DNA of 13,805 nucleotides from Sphingomonadales bacterium (GCA_020200935.1 JAIVHR010000160.1:1-13805); one strand, 5' to 3'. Shown: positions 1 to 7,665, counted from the first letter of the stretch. Notes: generated by a model from the sequence alone, not told the origin. Numbers and translations: made by a program.

Positions 1-7
1 GTTTCAT
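1..7 (-). CDS. Possible start of a minus-strand gene, cut by window edge
   Basis: Read on the minus strand, an ATG at 7-5 follows AAAAGGGGG with an 8-base spacer, which is a very good ribosome binding site arrangement. Only the first two codons (Met-Lys) lie inside the window, so nothing can be said of the product. If real, this gene is divergent from the RTX gene and the 1-279 region holds both promoters. The match could also be chance. Confidence 0.22.
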
Positions 8-181
8 CACGAATGCCCCCTTTTCGGACCGCGCCGTTGCTAGGGCATCGATCCCCTTCCGGCAATTCGCTTTGCGATGGCCATTGCGTCGCGACTGGTG
101 TTCAGGATCGCCGCGCGCGAGGCCGCGCGCCGCCATGACAATCGCCCGCCACCTCAGACGGCGCCGCCGCCAGCCACCGCC

Positions 182-198
182 GACAATCGTCAATTGTC
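182..198. promoter_or_regulatory. Inverted repeat upstream of the RTX gene
   Basis: GACAAT (182-187) and ATTGTC (193-198) form a perfect 6-base inverted repeat with a 5-base spacer, about 80 bases before the RTX start. The spacing suits a dimeric regulator, but no regulator is identified and no confident promoter hexamers were recognised. The rest of 1-279 shows only GC-rich local palindromes, such as the one around 113-130. Confidence 0.3.
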
Positions 199-279
199 AC
201 GGATAGTTGCCCGTCTGCACTAGGCGGCGCGTCGATTTGCGTGTCTATCCTGGTGGAATCTTTTGGGCGGGAAAATCAG

Positions 280-2727
280 ATGTTTGAAGCGCATGGGGAC
301 GGCGACTGGCTCTATATGTCGGGGAAGAACAGGGAAGGCCCCGGCCTCGATTTCCAGATTACCCTCGGGCTGCCCGACCTGGCCGGCTTCGGCGATATCG
401 CGATTACCGGCGACTATGGCGAGATCGCGAATCTCAATGCGCGCGGCCTCAAGAAACTCGATCTGACGGTCATCGGCAGCGATGCCGACAATCGCGTCAT
501 CCTCACCAAGGAGAATGACATATTCTTCGGCAATGGCGGCCGCGACGTCGCCAAGGGTCGCGCGGGCGACGATGCTCTCCATGGTGGCGACGGGAGAGAC
601 AGACTGATCGGCAAATCGGGCAACGATACGCTGGCCGGTCAGAATGACCAGGATCTCCTGAAGGGCAATGGCGGCGACGACGAACTGTATGGCGGCGCGT
701 CCGATGACAATCTCGTCGGCGGCTCGGGCGACGATTTTCTCTCGGGCGGTAGCGGCTTCAACAAGCTTTCGGGCGGCGGCGGCGACGATCGGCTCGACGG
801 CTATTTCGGCGACGATCTGGCGCTGTATGACGGCAATATCGCTGATTATTCGATCAGCATCGTCGACAATAACTATCGCATCGTCGATCTGCGCGGCGGA
901 TCGCCCGACGGCACGGACTTCCTCGCCTATGTCGAGACACTGAAATTTGCCGATGGCCGGATCTCGCTGGATCCACCCGAAGCCTCGAAGCTTAAGGCCA
1001 AGGCCAACGGAGACACATTGACCGTTTCGGGCCGCGCTCTCCAGCCAGGCTCCGATCATCTGGTGACGATCGATCTCTCCTCGCTCATGACATCCGGTCA
1101 GGCCTGGGTCGGCGACAACACCGTCGTTCCGATCTTCGTCGAGGTTGCGAATAACGGCGCGGGGCTAACCATCGTCGATGCGACGGGCGTTAAGCGGGGC
1201 GGCGTCTCGGTAAGCGATGCTTCGGTCGCGCATCTCAGCGAGCAAGGCGATCGCTTCGTCGGCACCGACGGGCAGGATTTCGCCTATGGCGGCGGCGGAG
1301 ATGATACGCTTTACGGCCATCTGGGCGGCGATTCGCTTTATGGCGATGCCGGCGACGACCTCATCTTCGGCGACGGACCCTCCGCCAATCCCGGCGGCTC
1401 CTTGCTTGACGACGAACTGCATGGCGGAACCGGAAACGACACGATCAATGGCGCTGCGGGCGATGACACTCTTTTCGGCGACCAGGACGATGATCTGCTT
1501 TCCGGCGGAAGCGGTAATGACGTCCTCGACGGCGATATGGGCAATGACACGCTGTATGGCGACCAGGGCGATGACAGATTGAACGGCGGACATCAGTCGG
1601 ACGTGATTTCCGGCGGCGCCGGCGATGATACCATAGACGGCGGGACGAGCGATGATGTCGCGGTCTATGGCGGCAATGCGAGCGACTATGATGTTTCGAT
1701 CGTCGAGGGCAACTATCTGATCGTCGACAACCGCGCCGGTTCGCCCGATGGCACCGACATTGTCGGCAATGTCGAAACGCTGCGCTTCGCGGATCAGGAT
1801 ATGGTTATCGACGCCAACTCGTCAAATCTGACTGCCGAGGTCGTGGCGGTAAATGCACTTACCCTCAAGGTCGTTCTTTCGGGTTCGGCCGCCCGATCCG
1901 GTACCGATAAGCTGGTGACCATGGAGACACGGCTAAGCGAGGGTGCCTCGGTCTCTTATCACACCTACCTCATCGACAATGGCGTCGTGCCGCTCGAGAT
2001 TTTCGTCACTGCCAAGAAGTACAAGATTATCGATGCGCGAGGGGTGACCGGCGCCGGCGTTTCTGTCGGTGGCGACACGGTGTATTTGACCGAGCAGGGG
2101 GATGAACTGCGCGGTGCGCGGGTAGGCTATGGATATGGCGGCGACGATACGATGAACGGCGGTATTTTCGCCGACACCCTCGACGGCGGCGAGGGCCACG
2201 ACGGGTTGTATGGACATGAAGGAAATGACGTCCTTCGTGGCGGAGAGGGGAATGACCTCCTGATGGCTGGAGCCGGTGATGACGACATGCATGGCGGATT
2301 CGGCAACGACACGATCGATGGTGAAACAGGTCACGACACGATCTTCGGCGATGATGGCAGCGATCGGATTTTTGGCCGGGGTGGAGACGACCACGTTTTC
2401 GGCGGCACCGGCGATGACCTGATTTTCGGAGATGCGGGCAACGACATCATGAGCGGAGATGAAGGCAACGACACGATTGATGGCGGCGCCGGTGACGATA
2501 TCGTCCGTTTCTCGGGCAACCGCGACGAATATGTTATAACCCAGGTCGGCAACGCCATTCTGGTCGACGGCGGATCGAACAATGATGACGGCGCGGACAC
2601 GCTGACGAATGTCGAACTGCTGCGCTTTGCCGATCAGGATGTTTCGGCCGCCGCGCTTGGCAAGCTGTCGGCGATGCCGCACCAGCCGATATTCGACGCC
2701 CTCTCACCGATCGAGATGATTGCCTGA
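280..2727 (+). CDS. RTX-type calcium-binding protein, three tandem super-repeats
   Basis: This is an 815-residue acidic protein dominated by glycine/aspartate nonapeptides of the GGxGxDxLx type, which bind calcium in parallel beta-rolls after export. There is no N-terminal signal peptide and no catalytic motif, so export by a type I system through a C-terminal signal is inferred. The architecture repeats three times. Beta-type domains lie at about 1-83, 231-327 and 512-617. RTX arrays lie at about 84-180, 328-460 and 618-740. Caps with a DGTDxxxxVExLxFAD core lie at about 181-230, 461-511 and 741-790. A 25-residue tail ends the protein. The ATG at 280 is preferred because GGGCGGG (265-271) sits 8 bases before it. 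The in-frame GTG at 241 has a poorer site (AGGCGG, 13 bases away). No HlyB/HlyD/TolC genes are adjacent. The likely role is an extracellular or surface-layer/adhesin-like structural protein; the function is not established. Confidence 0.9.
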   Translation: MFEAHGDGDWLYMSGKNREGPGLDFQITLGLPDLAGFGDIAITGDYGEIANLNARGLKKLDLTVIGSDADNRVILTKENDIFFGNGGRDVAKGRAGDDALHGGDGRDRLIGKSGNDTLAGQNDQDLLKGNGGDDELYGGASDDNLVGGSGDDFLSGGSGFNKLSGGGGDDRLDGYFGDDLALYDGNIADYSISIVDNNYRIVDLRGGSPDGTDFLAYVETLKFADGRISLDPPEASKLKAKANGDTLTVSGRALQPGSDHLVTIDLSSLMTSGQAWVGDNTVVPIFVEVANNGAGLTIVDATGVKRGGVSVSDASVAHLSEQGDRFVGTDGQDFAYGGGGDDTLYGHLGGDSLYGDAGDDLIFGDGPSANPGGSLLDDELHGGTGNDTINGAAGDDTLFGDQDDDLLSGGSGNDVLDGDMGNDTLYGDQGDDRLNGGHQSDVISGGAGDDTIDGGTSDDVAVYGGNASDYDVSIVEGNYLIVDNRAGSPDGTDIVGNVETLRFADQDMVIDANSSNLTAEVVAVNALTLKVVLSGSAARSGTDKLVTMETRLSEGASVSYHTYLIDNGVVPLEIFVTAKKYKIIDARGVTGAGVSVGGDTVYLTEQGDELRGARVGYGYGGDDTMNGGIFADTLDGGEGHDGLYGHEGNDVLRGGEGNDLLMAGAGDDDMHGGFGNDTIDGETGHDTIFGDDGSDRIFGRGGDDHVFGGTGDDLIFGDAGNDIMSGDEGNDTIDGGAGDDIVRFSGNRDEYVITQVGNAILVDGGSNNDDGADTLTNVELLRFADQDVSAAALGKLSAMPHQPIFDALSPIEMIA
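529..819 (+). repeat. RTX nonapeptide array 1
   Basis: Ten consecutive 27-base units encode nonapeptides without any insertion or deletion (529-798). They are followed by a partial unit (GYFGDD) that runs into the first cap. The units are degenerate at the DNA level, so this is old protein-level repetition and not a fresh tandem expansion. Confidence 0.85.
1261..1665 (+). repeat. RTX nonapeptide array 2
   Basis: About fifteen nonapeptide units occur in strict register. The stretch at 1369-1422 has lost the calcium-binding consensus (GDGPSANPG then GSLLDDELH) but is exactly 18 residues long, so the nine-residue phase is kept. The last unit grades into the second cap. Confidence 0.85.
2131..2499 (+). 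repeat. RTX nonapeptide array 3
   Basis: Thirteen full nonapeptide units plus a partial one (GGAGDD) precede the third cap. This array is closest to the GGxGNDxLx consensus and again has no insertions or deletions. Confidence 0.85.
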
Positions 2728-2805
2728 TACCGCGCTGCTTCTCTGCCGGTCGCCGACTTGTCGGAACGATCCGGAAAGGGCATTCTCCGGCCAGGGAGAA
2801 CCACC

Positions 2806-3666
2806 ATGGCCACAGCCGAACGCAGCGTCGCGCGCAGCGCGGACGCGCCCTTCGAAATCCGCCCGATGACGCCGGCGATCGGCGCCGAATTGCTCGGCGT
2901 CGATCTCGGTTCGCCCGATATCGGCGCGGCGATCCCGGCGATCCGCGAGGCGCTGCTGACCCACAAGGTGATCTTCTTTCGCGATCAGGACATCACCCGC
3001 GAGCAGCATCTCGAATTCGCGCAGCATTTCGGCGAACTCGAGATCCATCCGGCAACGCCCAAGGACCAGCAGCATCCGGAAATCCTGCGCATCGCCTATG
3101 ACGAAAACAGCCGCGGCCAGGAAAATGCCTGGCATTCGGACGTCACCTGGCGCGAAGAGCCCTCGATGGGTTCGATCCTGCGCGCGATCGAGCTGCCCGC
3201 GGTCGGCGGCGACACGCTCTTCGCCTGCATGCACGCCGCCTATCGGGGACTGTCGGACGAGATGCGGCGCTTCGTTTCGGGGATGATTGCGGTCCACGAC
3301 ATCGCCCGCGTCTTCGCCCGCCGGCTCGGCAAGCAACCGCAAGAGCTGCACGACAAATATCCGCCGGTCGAGCATCCGGTCGTCCGCACCCATCCCGAGA
3401 CCGGGCTGCCGACGCTCTATGTCAACGTCGCCTTCACCAGCCACATCAAGGGACTGAGCGAGCAGGAGAGCGCCGATCTGCTGCGCCATCTCTACGCCCA
3501 GGCATCGAACCCGGAAATCCAGTGCCGTTTCCGCTGGGCGCCCGGATCGATCGCCTTCTGGGACAATCGCGCGGTCCAGCATTTCGCCGCGTCCGATTAT
3601 TTCCCCGCCCGCCGCGCCATGGAACGCGCGACGATCAAGGGCGACCGGCCCTTCTACCGGGCGTGA
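2806..3666 (+). CDS. TauD/TfdA-family Fe(II)/2-oxoglutarate dioxygenase
   Basis: This 286-residue cytoplasmic enzyme belongs to the family that includes taurine dioxygenase, alkylsulfatase AtsK and 2,4-D dioxygenase. The facial triad is visible: H110 and D112 in AWHSDVTW, and H259 in FWDNRAVQHF. R270, eleven residues later, is the expected 2-oxoglutarate carboxylate ligand. N-terminal elements typical of the family are present (IGAELLGVDL at 25-34, KVIFFRDQDI at 54-63). The length matches the family. The start is set by AGGGAGA (2793-2799), six bases before the ATG. It lies 78 bases after the RTX gene on the same strand. The substrate cannot be read from sequence. Taurine, alkyl sulfates and aryloxyalkanoates are all possible, and no sulfonate or sulfate-ester transporter is adjacent. 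Sulfate-ester use is tempting next to sulfotransferases but is only inference. Confidence 0.93.
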   Translation: MATAERSVARSADAPFEIRPMTPAIGAELLGVDLGSPDIGAAIPAIREALLTHKVIFFRDQDITREQHLEFAQHFGELEIHPATPKDQQHPEILRIAYDENSRGQENAWHSDVTWREEPSMGSILRAIELPAVGGDTLFACMHAAYRGLSDEMRRFVSGMIAVHDIARVFARRLGKQPQELHDKYPPVEHPVVRTHPETGLPTLYVNVAFTSHIKGLSEQESADLLRHLYAQASNPEIQCRFRWAPGSIAFWDNRAVQHFAASDYFPARRAMERATIKGDRPFYRA

Positions 3667-3852
3667 CACGCGAAAGGCCGCCGAGAACCGCCATACGCCG
3701 GCAGAGGGCGACCTTCGGGTGAGACATTTGAACATCGAAGAATCCCGGGCGCGATTTCCGGCGCCAACCTTTGCCGGCCGCGGCGCGTTTGTTCCGCTTG
3801 GCGAACCCCTTCATTCTTGCAGAAATTCTCTCAGGGGCTAAAGCGCCTGCGA

Positions 3853-4869
3853 ATGTCCCAGCGTCTCCTACTTCACATCGGCCGCCACAAGACCGGCACC
3901 AGCGCGATTCAGAATTACTGTTGCACCGCGGACGAACAATTCGCGCGGCACGGCGCGATCTATCCTCGCGCCGGCCGAAGGCGCGAAACCGGCACATTGT
4001 TTCCGGCCCACCACCAACTCGCCGTGCAATGCCATCTCCCCTCGCACGATCCCGAAACCTTCGATCGGATTCGCGCCGAGTTCTATGAGGAGATTGCCGG
4101 CCACGATCTGGTTGTTCTGTCGAGCGAGGGCTTTCAGAACATCCGCGATTTCGCGCTGCTCGACCGGTTTTTCGACGGATTTGCACAATTCGATGTGAGC
4201 ATCATCTGCTATCTGCGCGAATATCTGTCCTATCTGGTCTCCAGCTATCGGCAGATGACGCAGAATCAGCAGCGCTTCCTGACCTTTGCCAGATATTGCC
4301 GCCGCGATTTCCGGATCGGCGATTTCCTTGAAGAATGGTCGGCGATCGGCGACCTGGTTACCCGCCCCTTCGATCGCGGGCGGCTCAAGGATGGTGACGT
4401 CGTCGCCGATTTTCTCGATCTGCTCGGTATGGAGCGCGAAGCCGAAGGCGGTCGGATCGTCAACCATTCGATCGGCGGTAACCTGCTCTTTTTCCGGCTC
4501 ATCGAGAATCGGTACGGGATCGAGCCGATCCCCTATCGCGAGGCCGAGCAATTGGCGATCGACCATGCGCCCTTCCGCCGCGCCTTCTACATTTCCGACG
4601 AACAGGCCACGCAGATTCGCGCTTCGGCCCCCTATAACGCTATCGTCGCGAAGAGGATCGGCGAGCTCGAACTCCAGAGCTATGCGCAGGAGCCGGTCGT
4701 GCCCGTCCTCGACACGATCGATGCGGATCTCCACCGGGTCTATTCGGGAAGCCGCCTGGCAAATATGCGCAACCGCCTAAGCCATGTTCTCGAAGAGAAG
4801 GAAAACTGGTTCGAATACCGCCCGCATGTGAGACACAAGGACCGAACGAAAGCGAGACGCGTTTCATGA
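3853..4869 (+). CDS. Sulfotransferase-like protein
   Basis: This is a 338-residue P-loop protein. Right after the start, strand beta-1 leads into IGRHKTGTSAIQ (9-20), the 5'-phosphosulfate-binding loop of PAPS-dependent sulfotransferases, with K13. A second element, ICYLREYLSYLVSSYRQ (about 117-133), resembles the 3'-phosphate-binding Arg...Ser segment. No membrane segment or signal peptide is seen, so a cytoplasmic enzyme is expected. It would transfer sulfate from PAPS to an acceptor such as a glycan. The ATG at 3853 is chosen because it places the loop at the usual distance from the N-terminus. A TTG at 3817 would add 12 residues. The ribosome binding site is weak either way (AGGGG at 3833-3837, 15 bases off). 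The stop overlaps the next gene's start (ATGA at 4866-4869), so translational coupling is likely. The acceptor is unknown. Confidence 0.82.
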   Translation: MSQRLLLHIGRHKTGTSAIQNYCCTADEQFARHGAIYPRAGRRRETGTLFPAHHQLAVQCHLPSHDPETFDRIRAEFYEEIAGHDLVVLSSEGFQNIRDFALLDRFFDGFAQFDVSIICYLREYLSYLVSSYRQMTQNQQRFLTFARYCRRDFRIGDFLEEWSAIGDLVTRPFDRGRLKDGDVVADFLDLLGMEREAEGGRIVNHSIGGNLLFFRLIENRYGIEPIPYREAEQLAIDHAPFRRAFYISDEQATQIRASAPYNAIVAKRIGELELQSYAQEPVVPVLDTIDADLHRVYSGSRLANMRNRLSHVLEEKENWFEYRPHVRHKDRTKARRVS

Positions 4870-5633
4870 GCTACGAACAGCTGCGCAGCTATCTGGGCGG
4901 ACCTTTCGCCGAAGTCGAAGGCTGGTGTATTCAGCATCTCTGGCTGGCGATCGAGCCGCTCGCCGATGCGATCAAGGCGAACGGCGATCCCGGGCCGATC
5001 GGCGAGATCGGCGTGTTCCACGGCAAGTTCTTCATCGGCCTCGTCCACACGATGGGTGCAAGCGAAGGCAACACCGCCATCGACGTCTTCGACATGCAGG
5101 AATTCAACCTCGACGGCGCCGGCAAGGGCAATCAGGAGATCTTCGGCGCCAACCTCGAAAAATGCGGAATCCCCCGCTCGGCGGTCGATATGCGCGCCGC
5201 CGATTCGATGGGGCTCACCGCCGACGACGCCAGCGAGCTGAGAAAGCGCACCGGCGGCGGCTTCTCGCTGTTCAGCGTCGATGGCTGCCATACCGTCGAA
5301 CACACGATGAACGACCTTGGTTTCGCGCTCGAGGTCACACGGCGCGACGGCATCATCTTCGTCGACGATTATTACAACGCCAACTGGCCCGGCGTGCAGG
5401 AAGGCGTCGCCAAGCTCTATCACAATCAGGCGCCGCGCTTCGTGCCGCTGGTCTATACCTCGAACAAGCTGTTCCTCTGCAATCTGTCCTTCCATGAGCG
5501 CTATATCGAAGCGATCCGCGCGCATCTGAAGGCGCACCATCCAGAGGCGCGCTACCGCGATCACCGGCGCTACGGCTATCGCTGCCTTTCGTTGTTCCCC
5601 GAGCGCGGCGCGCCGAGCTTGTCGGCAGTCTGA
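4866..5633 (+). CDS. Class I SAM-dependent methyltransferase (Methyltransf_24-like)
   Basis: This 255-residue protein has a Rossmann-type methyltransferase core. Motif I is IGEIGVFHGKF (45-55), the acidic end of beta-2 is AIDVFD (71-76), and a later strand-loop is FSVDGCHTVEH (136-146). The last is the SVDGxHxYExxxxD-like signature common in methyltransferases found in glycan and secondary-metabolite clusters. GIIFVDDYYNANWPGV (162-177) follows and supplies acidic residues that could bind a metal. The likely reaction is O-methylation of a sugar or related acceptor; this is inference. It has no strong ribosome binding site of its own, and its ATG overlaps the sulfotransferase stop, so the two are probably made together. 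A small hairpin (CCGCC/GGCGG, 5634-5647) follows the stop but lacks a T-run. Confidence 0.85.
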   Translation: MSYEQLRSYLGGPFAEVEGWCIQHLWLAIEPLADAIKANGDPGPIGEIGVFHGKFFIGLVHTMGASEGNTAIDVFDMQEFNLDGAGKGNQEIFGANLEKCGIPRSAVDMRAADSMGLTADDASELRKRTGGGFSLFSVDGCHTVEHTMNDLGFALEVTRRDGIIFVDDYYNANWPGVQEGVAKLYHNQAPRFVPLVYTSNKLFLCNLSFHERYIEAIRAHLKAHHPEARYRDHRRYGYRCLSLFPERGAPSLSAV

Positions 5634-5678
5634 CCGCCGGAGGGCGGGGTCCCACGTTACCTCGAAGGCAAGCGAGCG

Positions 5679-5774
5679 ATGACTGACCGAGCCCGTCAGG
5701 CTGATCGAGAAGCGGACCAGTTGCTTCCGGAATATCCGGAGGGGCCTCGACGCGGCCGGATCATCCACTATTAG
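5679..5774 (+). CDS. Doubtful 31-residue ORF in the 183-base gap
   Basis: An ATG at 5679, with GAAGG ten bases upstream, opens a 31-codon frame ending at TAG (5772-5774). The peptide is very hydrophilic (starts MTDRARQADREADQLL) and has no recognisable motif. It lies between the two methyltransferase genes. It is listed because the gap otherwise holds only a short inverted repeat (TCCGG/CCGGA, 5726-5740) and an 8-base direct repeat GCGAACGG (5782-5789 and 5797-5804). Most likely it is not a gene. Confidence 0.12.
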   Translation: MTDRARQADREADQLLPEYPEGPRRGRIIHY

Positions 5775-5816
5775 TCCGGTAGCGAACGGCATTCCGGCGA
5801 ACGGAAAGGCATCATC

Positions 5817-6488
5817 ATGGGCAGGGCCGAACAACTCGGAGACGATGTCCCCGAACATCTGCGGCTTGGGCAGCGCACCCCGTTGTGGGGCCTGTCGAAA
5901 CTCCAACAGCTCAAAGGGGTCGATACGGTCTTCGATATCGGCGTCTTCAAAGGCACGCCCGAACTCTATGCCGCCTTCGAACAGAGCCATTTTGTGCTCG
6001 TGGACCCCATCAGGAATGCTCCGGACCGGCTGAAAATCAAGCCCGCCCGGTATACTTATGTAAACCGGGCGTTGGGCGCGGAGCCCGGCATGCTGACCCT
6101 CGATGAGATGGGACCCAAGACGGGGCTCCAGCAACGCACCCCGCTCGCCGAGGGCAAGCTCCGGAATCAATATGAAGTCGAGGTCGTGACGCTCGATACG
6201 GTCATCGACGAACACGCTCCCGAGGGCACGATCGGGCTTAAGATAGACACGGAGGGTTTCGAAGAAGAGGTGATCAAGGGTCTGGTTCGCCATTCGGACC
6301 GCGTAACTTTCGCGATCTGCGAGGCCAGCATCAGGCGGCGTTTCGTCGGCGGTTACCGGTTCAGCGACCTGATTATCGCGATGCGCGAACGCGGGCTCGA
6401 ATTCTTCAATATCCTCAATCAGACGCAGGCCTTCCCGCGCTGCTATGATTTACTGTTCCTGCGCCACAATCACCCCATGTTCGACTAG
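5817..6488 (+). CDS. FkbM-family methyltransferase
   Basis: This 223-residue SAM-dependent methyltransferase shows motif I as VFDIGVFKGTP (38-48), a post-beta-2 acidic residue in LVDP (D63), and the FkbM hallmark LKIDTEGFEEEVIKG (141-155). FkbM proteins O-methylate hydroxyl groups of polyketides or of sugars in lipopolysaccharide, capsule and glycoprotein clusters. The neighbours here favour a sugar acceptor. The start is supported by GGAAAGG (5803-5809), seven bases before the ATG. It lies 183 bases after the previous methyltransferase, so it may have its own promoter or ride on read-through. The next gene is convergent and only 38 bases away, with no clear terminator between them. Confidence 0.9.
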   Translation: MGRAEQLGDDVPEHLRLGQRTPLWGLSKLQQLKGVDTVFDIGVFKGTPELYAAFEQSHFVLVDPIRNAPDRLKIKPARYTYVNRALGAEPGMLTLDEMGPKTGLQQRTPLAEGKLRNQYEVEVVTLDTVIDEHAPEGTIGLKIDTEGFEEEVIKGLVRHSDRVTFAICEASIRRRFVGGYRFSDLIIAMRERGLEFFNILNQTQAFPRCYDLLFLRHNHPMFD

Positions 6489-6526
6489 GCTGGCCGAGCG
6501 CGGCAAATTTCAAACCGGGACGCTAC

Positions 6527-7444
6527 CTACAGCTTGTGTTCCTCGACGAAATCGTCGCCCTGGTACCCGCGGACACCCCGCCCCCACCAGACATCCATCA
6601 TGCTTCCGACATCCAGCGCCACGCAGCCCCTGGCAGCGGCGCGCTGGCAGAATTCCTTGCCAGCCGGCCCGGCGGCGATGAACCACACCTGGCCGGTTTC
6701 GGCGAACTCGTCGAGCTCGCCGAGCACGCGATCCATATGGTCGGGATAAAGCGGGCTGACCGGCCGACCATCGTTTGCCGCCTGACCCGGTATGTTGATC
6801 AGCCGGACCGAGTCGCATGCGAATTTTCGCGCCAGCCGTTCGCCGAACTGGTCATCATAGCAGGTTATGAGACGGACATGCCGGCCGCGCGCGAAGCGCT
6901 CATAATAGGGCAGCAGCGCCCGATGGACATGCCACGTCGCGAACAGCTCCGCCTTCAGCTCGGCCTGATGGTCGAGTATATATTCACCTGCAGCCACCAC
7001 GCCGACCGTCCCGCGAAGGTGATGGGGCGTTTCCTCGGCGACCTTGAGGCACATCGAAACCTTCGGACAGGAAATCAAATCCGCGGCGGCGACGGCTTGC
7101 GAAAGCGAGCGGTGCCAGAATTCGAGATCTTCCTCGCTATAGGGCTGGGGGCCGAAATGCATGCTCAATGTGCGCACCAGGGCCACGCGATGGAGATTGG
7201 GAAATTGATCCGCCGTCTCGTTGAGACACCCGCCTTCGCCGTCGCCAAGCCGGATCAGGCAATAGGGTTCTTGCCGCTCGACGCGGTCTGCAATGACGTC
7301 CGCCAGATCCTTGATGTTCTTCCGGCTGTAGGCAAAGTCCAGTTCCCGCGACCGTTCGAATTTCGCTTTCCTGCTTGCAAGATATTCGCGATACTCGTCC
7401 TCGACCACATCGTCGATTGCTGCAAGTTCTCTGTATACCGTCAT
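6527..7444 (-). CDS. GT-D fold glycosyltransferase (DUF1792-type)
   Basis: This 305-residue protein contains CLIRLGDGEGGCL (62-74). It matches the RFGDGE signature of the GT-D fold glycosyltransferases, whose Asp-x-Glu (here DGE) is needed for catalysis. The C-terminus has VALDVGSMMDVWWGRG (275-290), the family's second conserved block. In characterised members (dGT1, Fap1 adhesin glycosylation in Streptococcus parasanguinis) the domain adds a hexose to a growing glycan. A cytoplasmic sugar transferase is therefore expected; donor and acceptor are unknown. The ATG at 7444 is preferred to an in-frame upstream start at 7522, because the extra 26 residues are proline/glycine-rich and unlike the family. 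GGAAGG lies 13 bases upstream. The gene is divergent from the sulfotransferase at 7666 and convergent with the FkbM gene. Confidence 0.85.
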   Translation of the reverse strand: MTVYRELAAIDDVVEDEYREYLASRKAKFERSRELDFAYSRKNIKDLADVIADRVERQEPYCLIRLGDGEGGCLNETADQFPNLHRVALVRTLSMHFGPQPYSEEDLEFWHRSLSQAVAAADLISCPKVSMCLKVAEETPHHLRGTVGVVAAGEYILDHQAELKAELFATWHVHRALLPYYERFARGRHVRLITCYDDQFGERLARKFACDSVRLINIPGQAANDGRPVSPLYPDHMDRVLGELDEFAETGQVWFIAAGPAGKEFCQRAAARGCVALDVGSMMDVWWGRGVRGYQGDDFVEEHKL

Positions 7445-7665
7445 TCCAGACAATTTTCCTTCCGCGCTCCCTGGTCCGTGCGGAGCAGACGGTGCGATAC
7501 AGATGCCGGGTTGGCCTGGCAATTGAAAGCGCCGCCGGGCGGTGCCTACCGCCGGACGGGAGGGGTGGCGACGATCGGCCGGTTACAGTAAGCGAGCAAC
7601 GCAATCGGCAAGAGCAGCCGGTTCGGCGCAACCGGGCCGGCCCCCACCCCAGCAGGATCGACAGG
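7445..7665. promoter_or_regulatory. Divergent control region with two perfect hairpins
   Basis: This 221-base region separates the head-to-head glycosyltransferase and sulfotransferase genes and must hold both promoters. Two perfect 6-base inverted repeats are present. GGCGGT/ACCGCC has a GCCT loop (7538-7553). CCGGTT/AACCGG has a 6-base spacer (7618-7635) and lies 30 bases before the sulfotransferase start. Either could be an operator or an mRNA hairpin. No confident -35/-10 pair was recognised. Confidence 0.4.

Noticed and set aside
220..1059. Minus-strand open frames under the RTX gene (also 1165-1593 and 1933-2682)
   Set aside because: They mirror the RTX repeats (alanine/isoleucine/valine-rich periodic translations) and have no independent features.
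529..2499. Regularly spaced short DNA repeats, considered as a CRISPR array or tandem satellite
   Set aside because: The period is 27 bases, in frame, and degenerate in sequence. It encodes RTX nonapeptides, with no alternating unique spacers.
2753..2764. CCGA-CTTG-TCGG hairpin after the RTX gene, considered as a terminator
   Set aside because: The four-base stem is not followed by T residues and is common by chance at this base composition.
3711..3720. ACC-TTCG-GGT tetraloop hairpin after the dioxygenase gene, considered as a terminator
   Set aside because: The stem is only three bases and there is no T-run.
2704..3735. Minus-strand open frame of 343 codons opposite the dioxygenase
   Set aside because: The plus strand has the full iron-ligand set and a good ribosome binding site, while the minus frame has no recognisable domain.
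4740..6293. Minus-strand open frame of 517 codons
   Set aside because: It runs antisense to two recognisable methyltransferases and the gap between them. Its translation has no family motifs, and it is explained by high GC content removing stop codons from shadow frames.
6536..7591. Plus-strand open frame of 351 codons opposite the glycosyltransferase
   Set aside because: The minus strand carries both conserved GT-D blocks, so the plus frame is a shadow.
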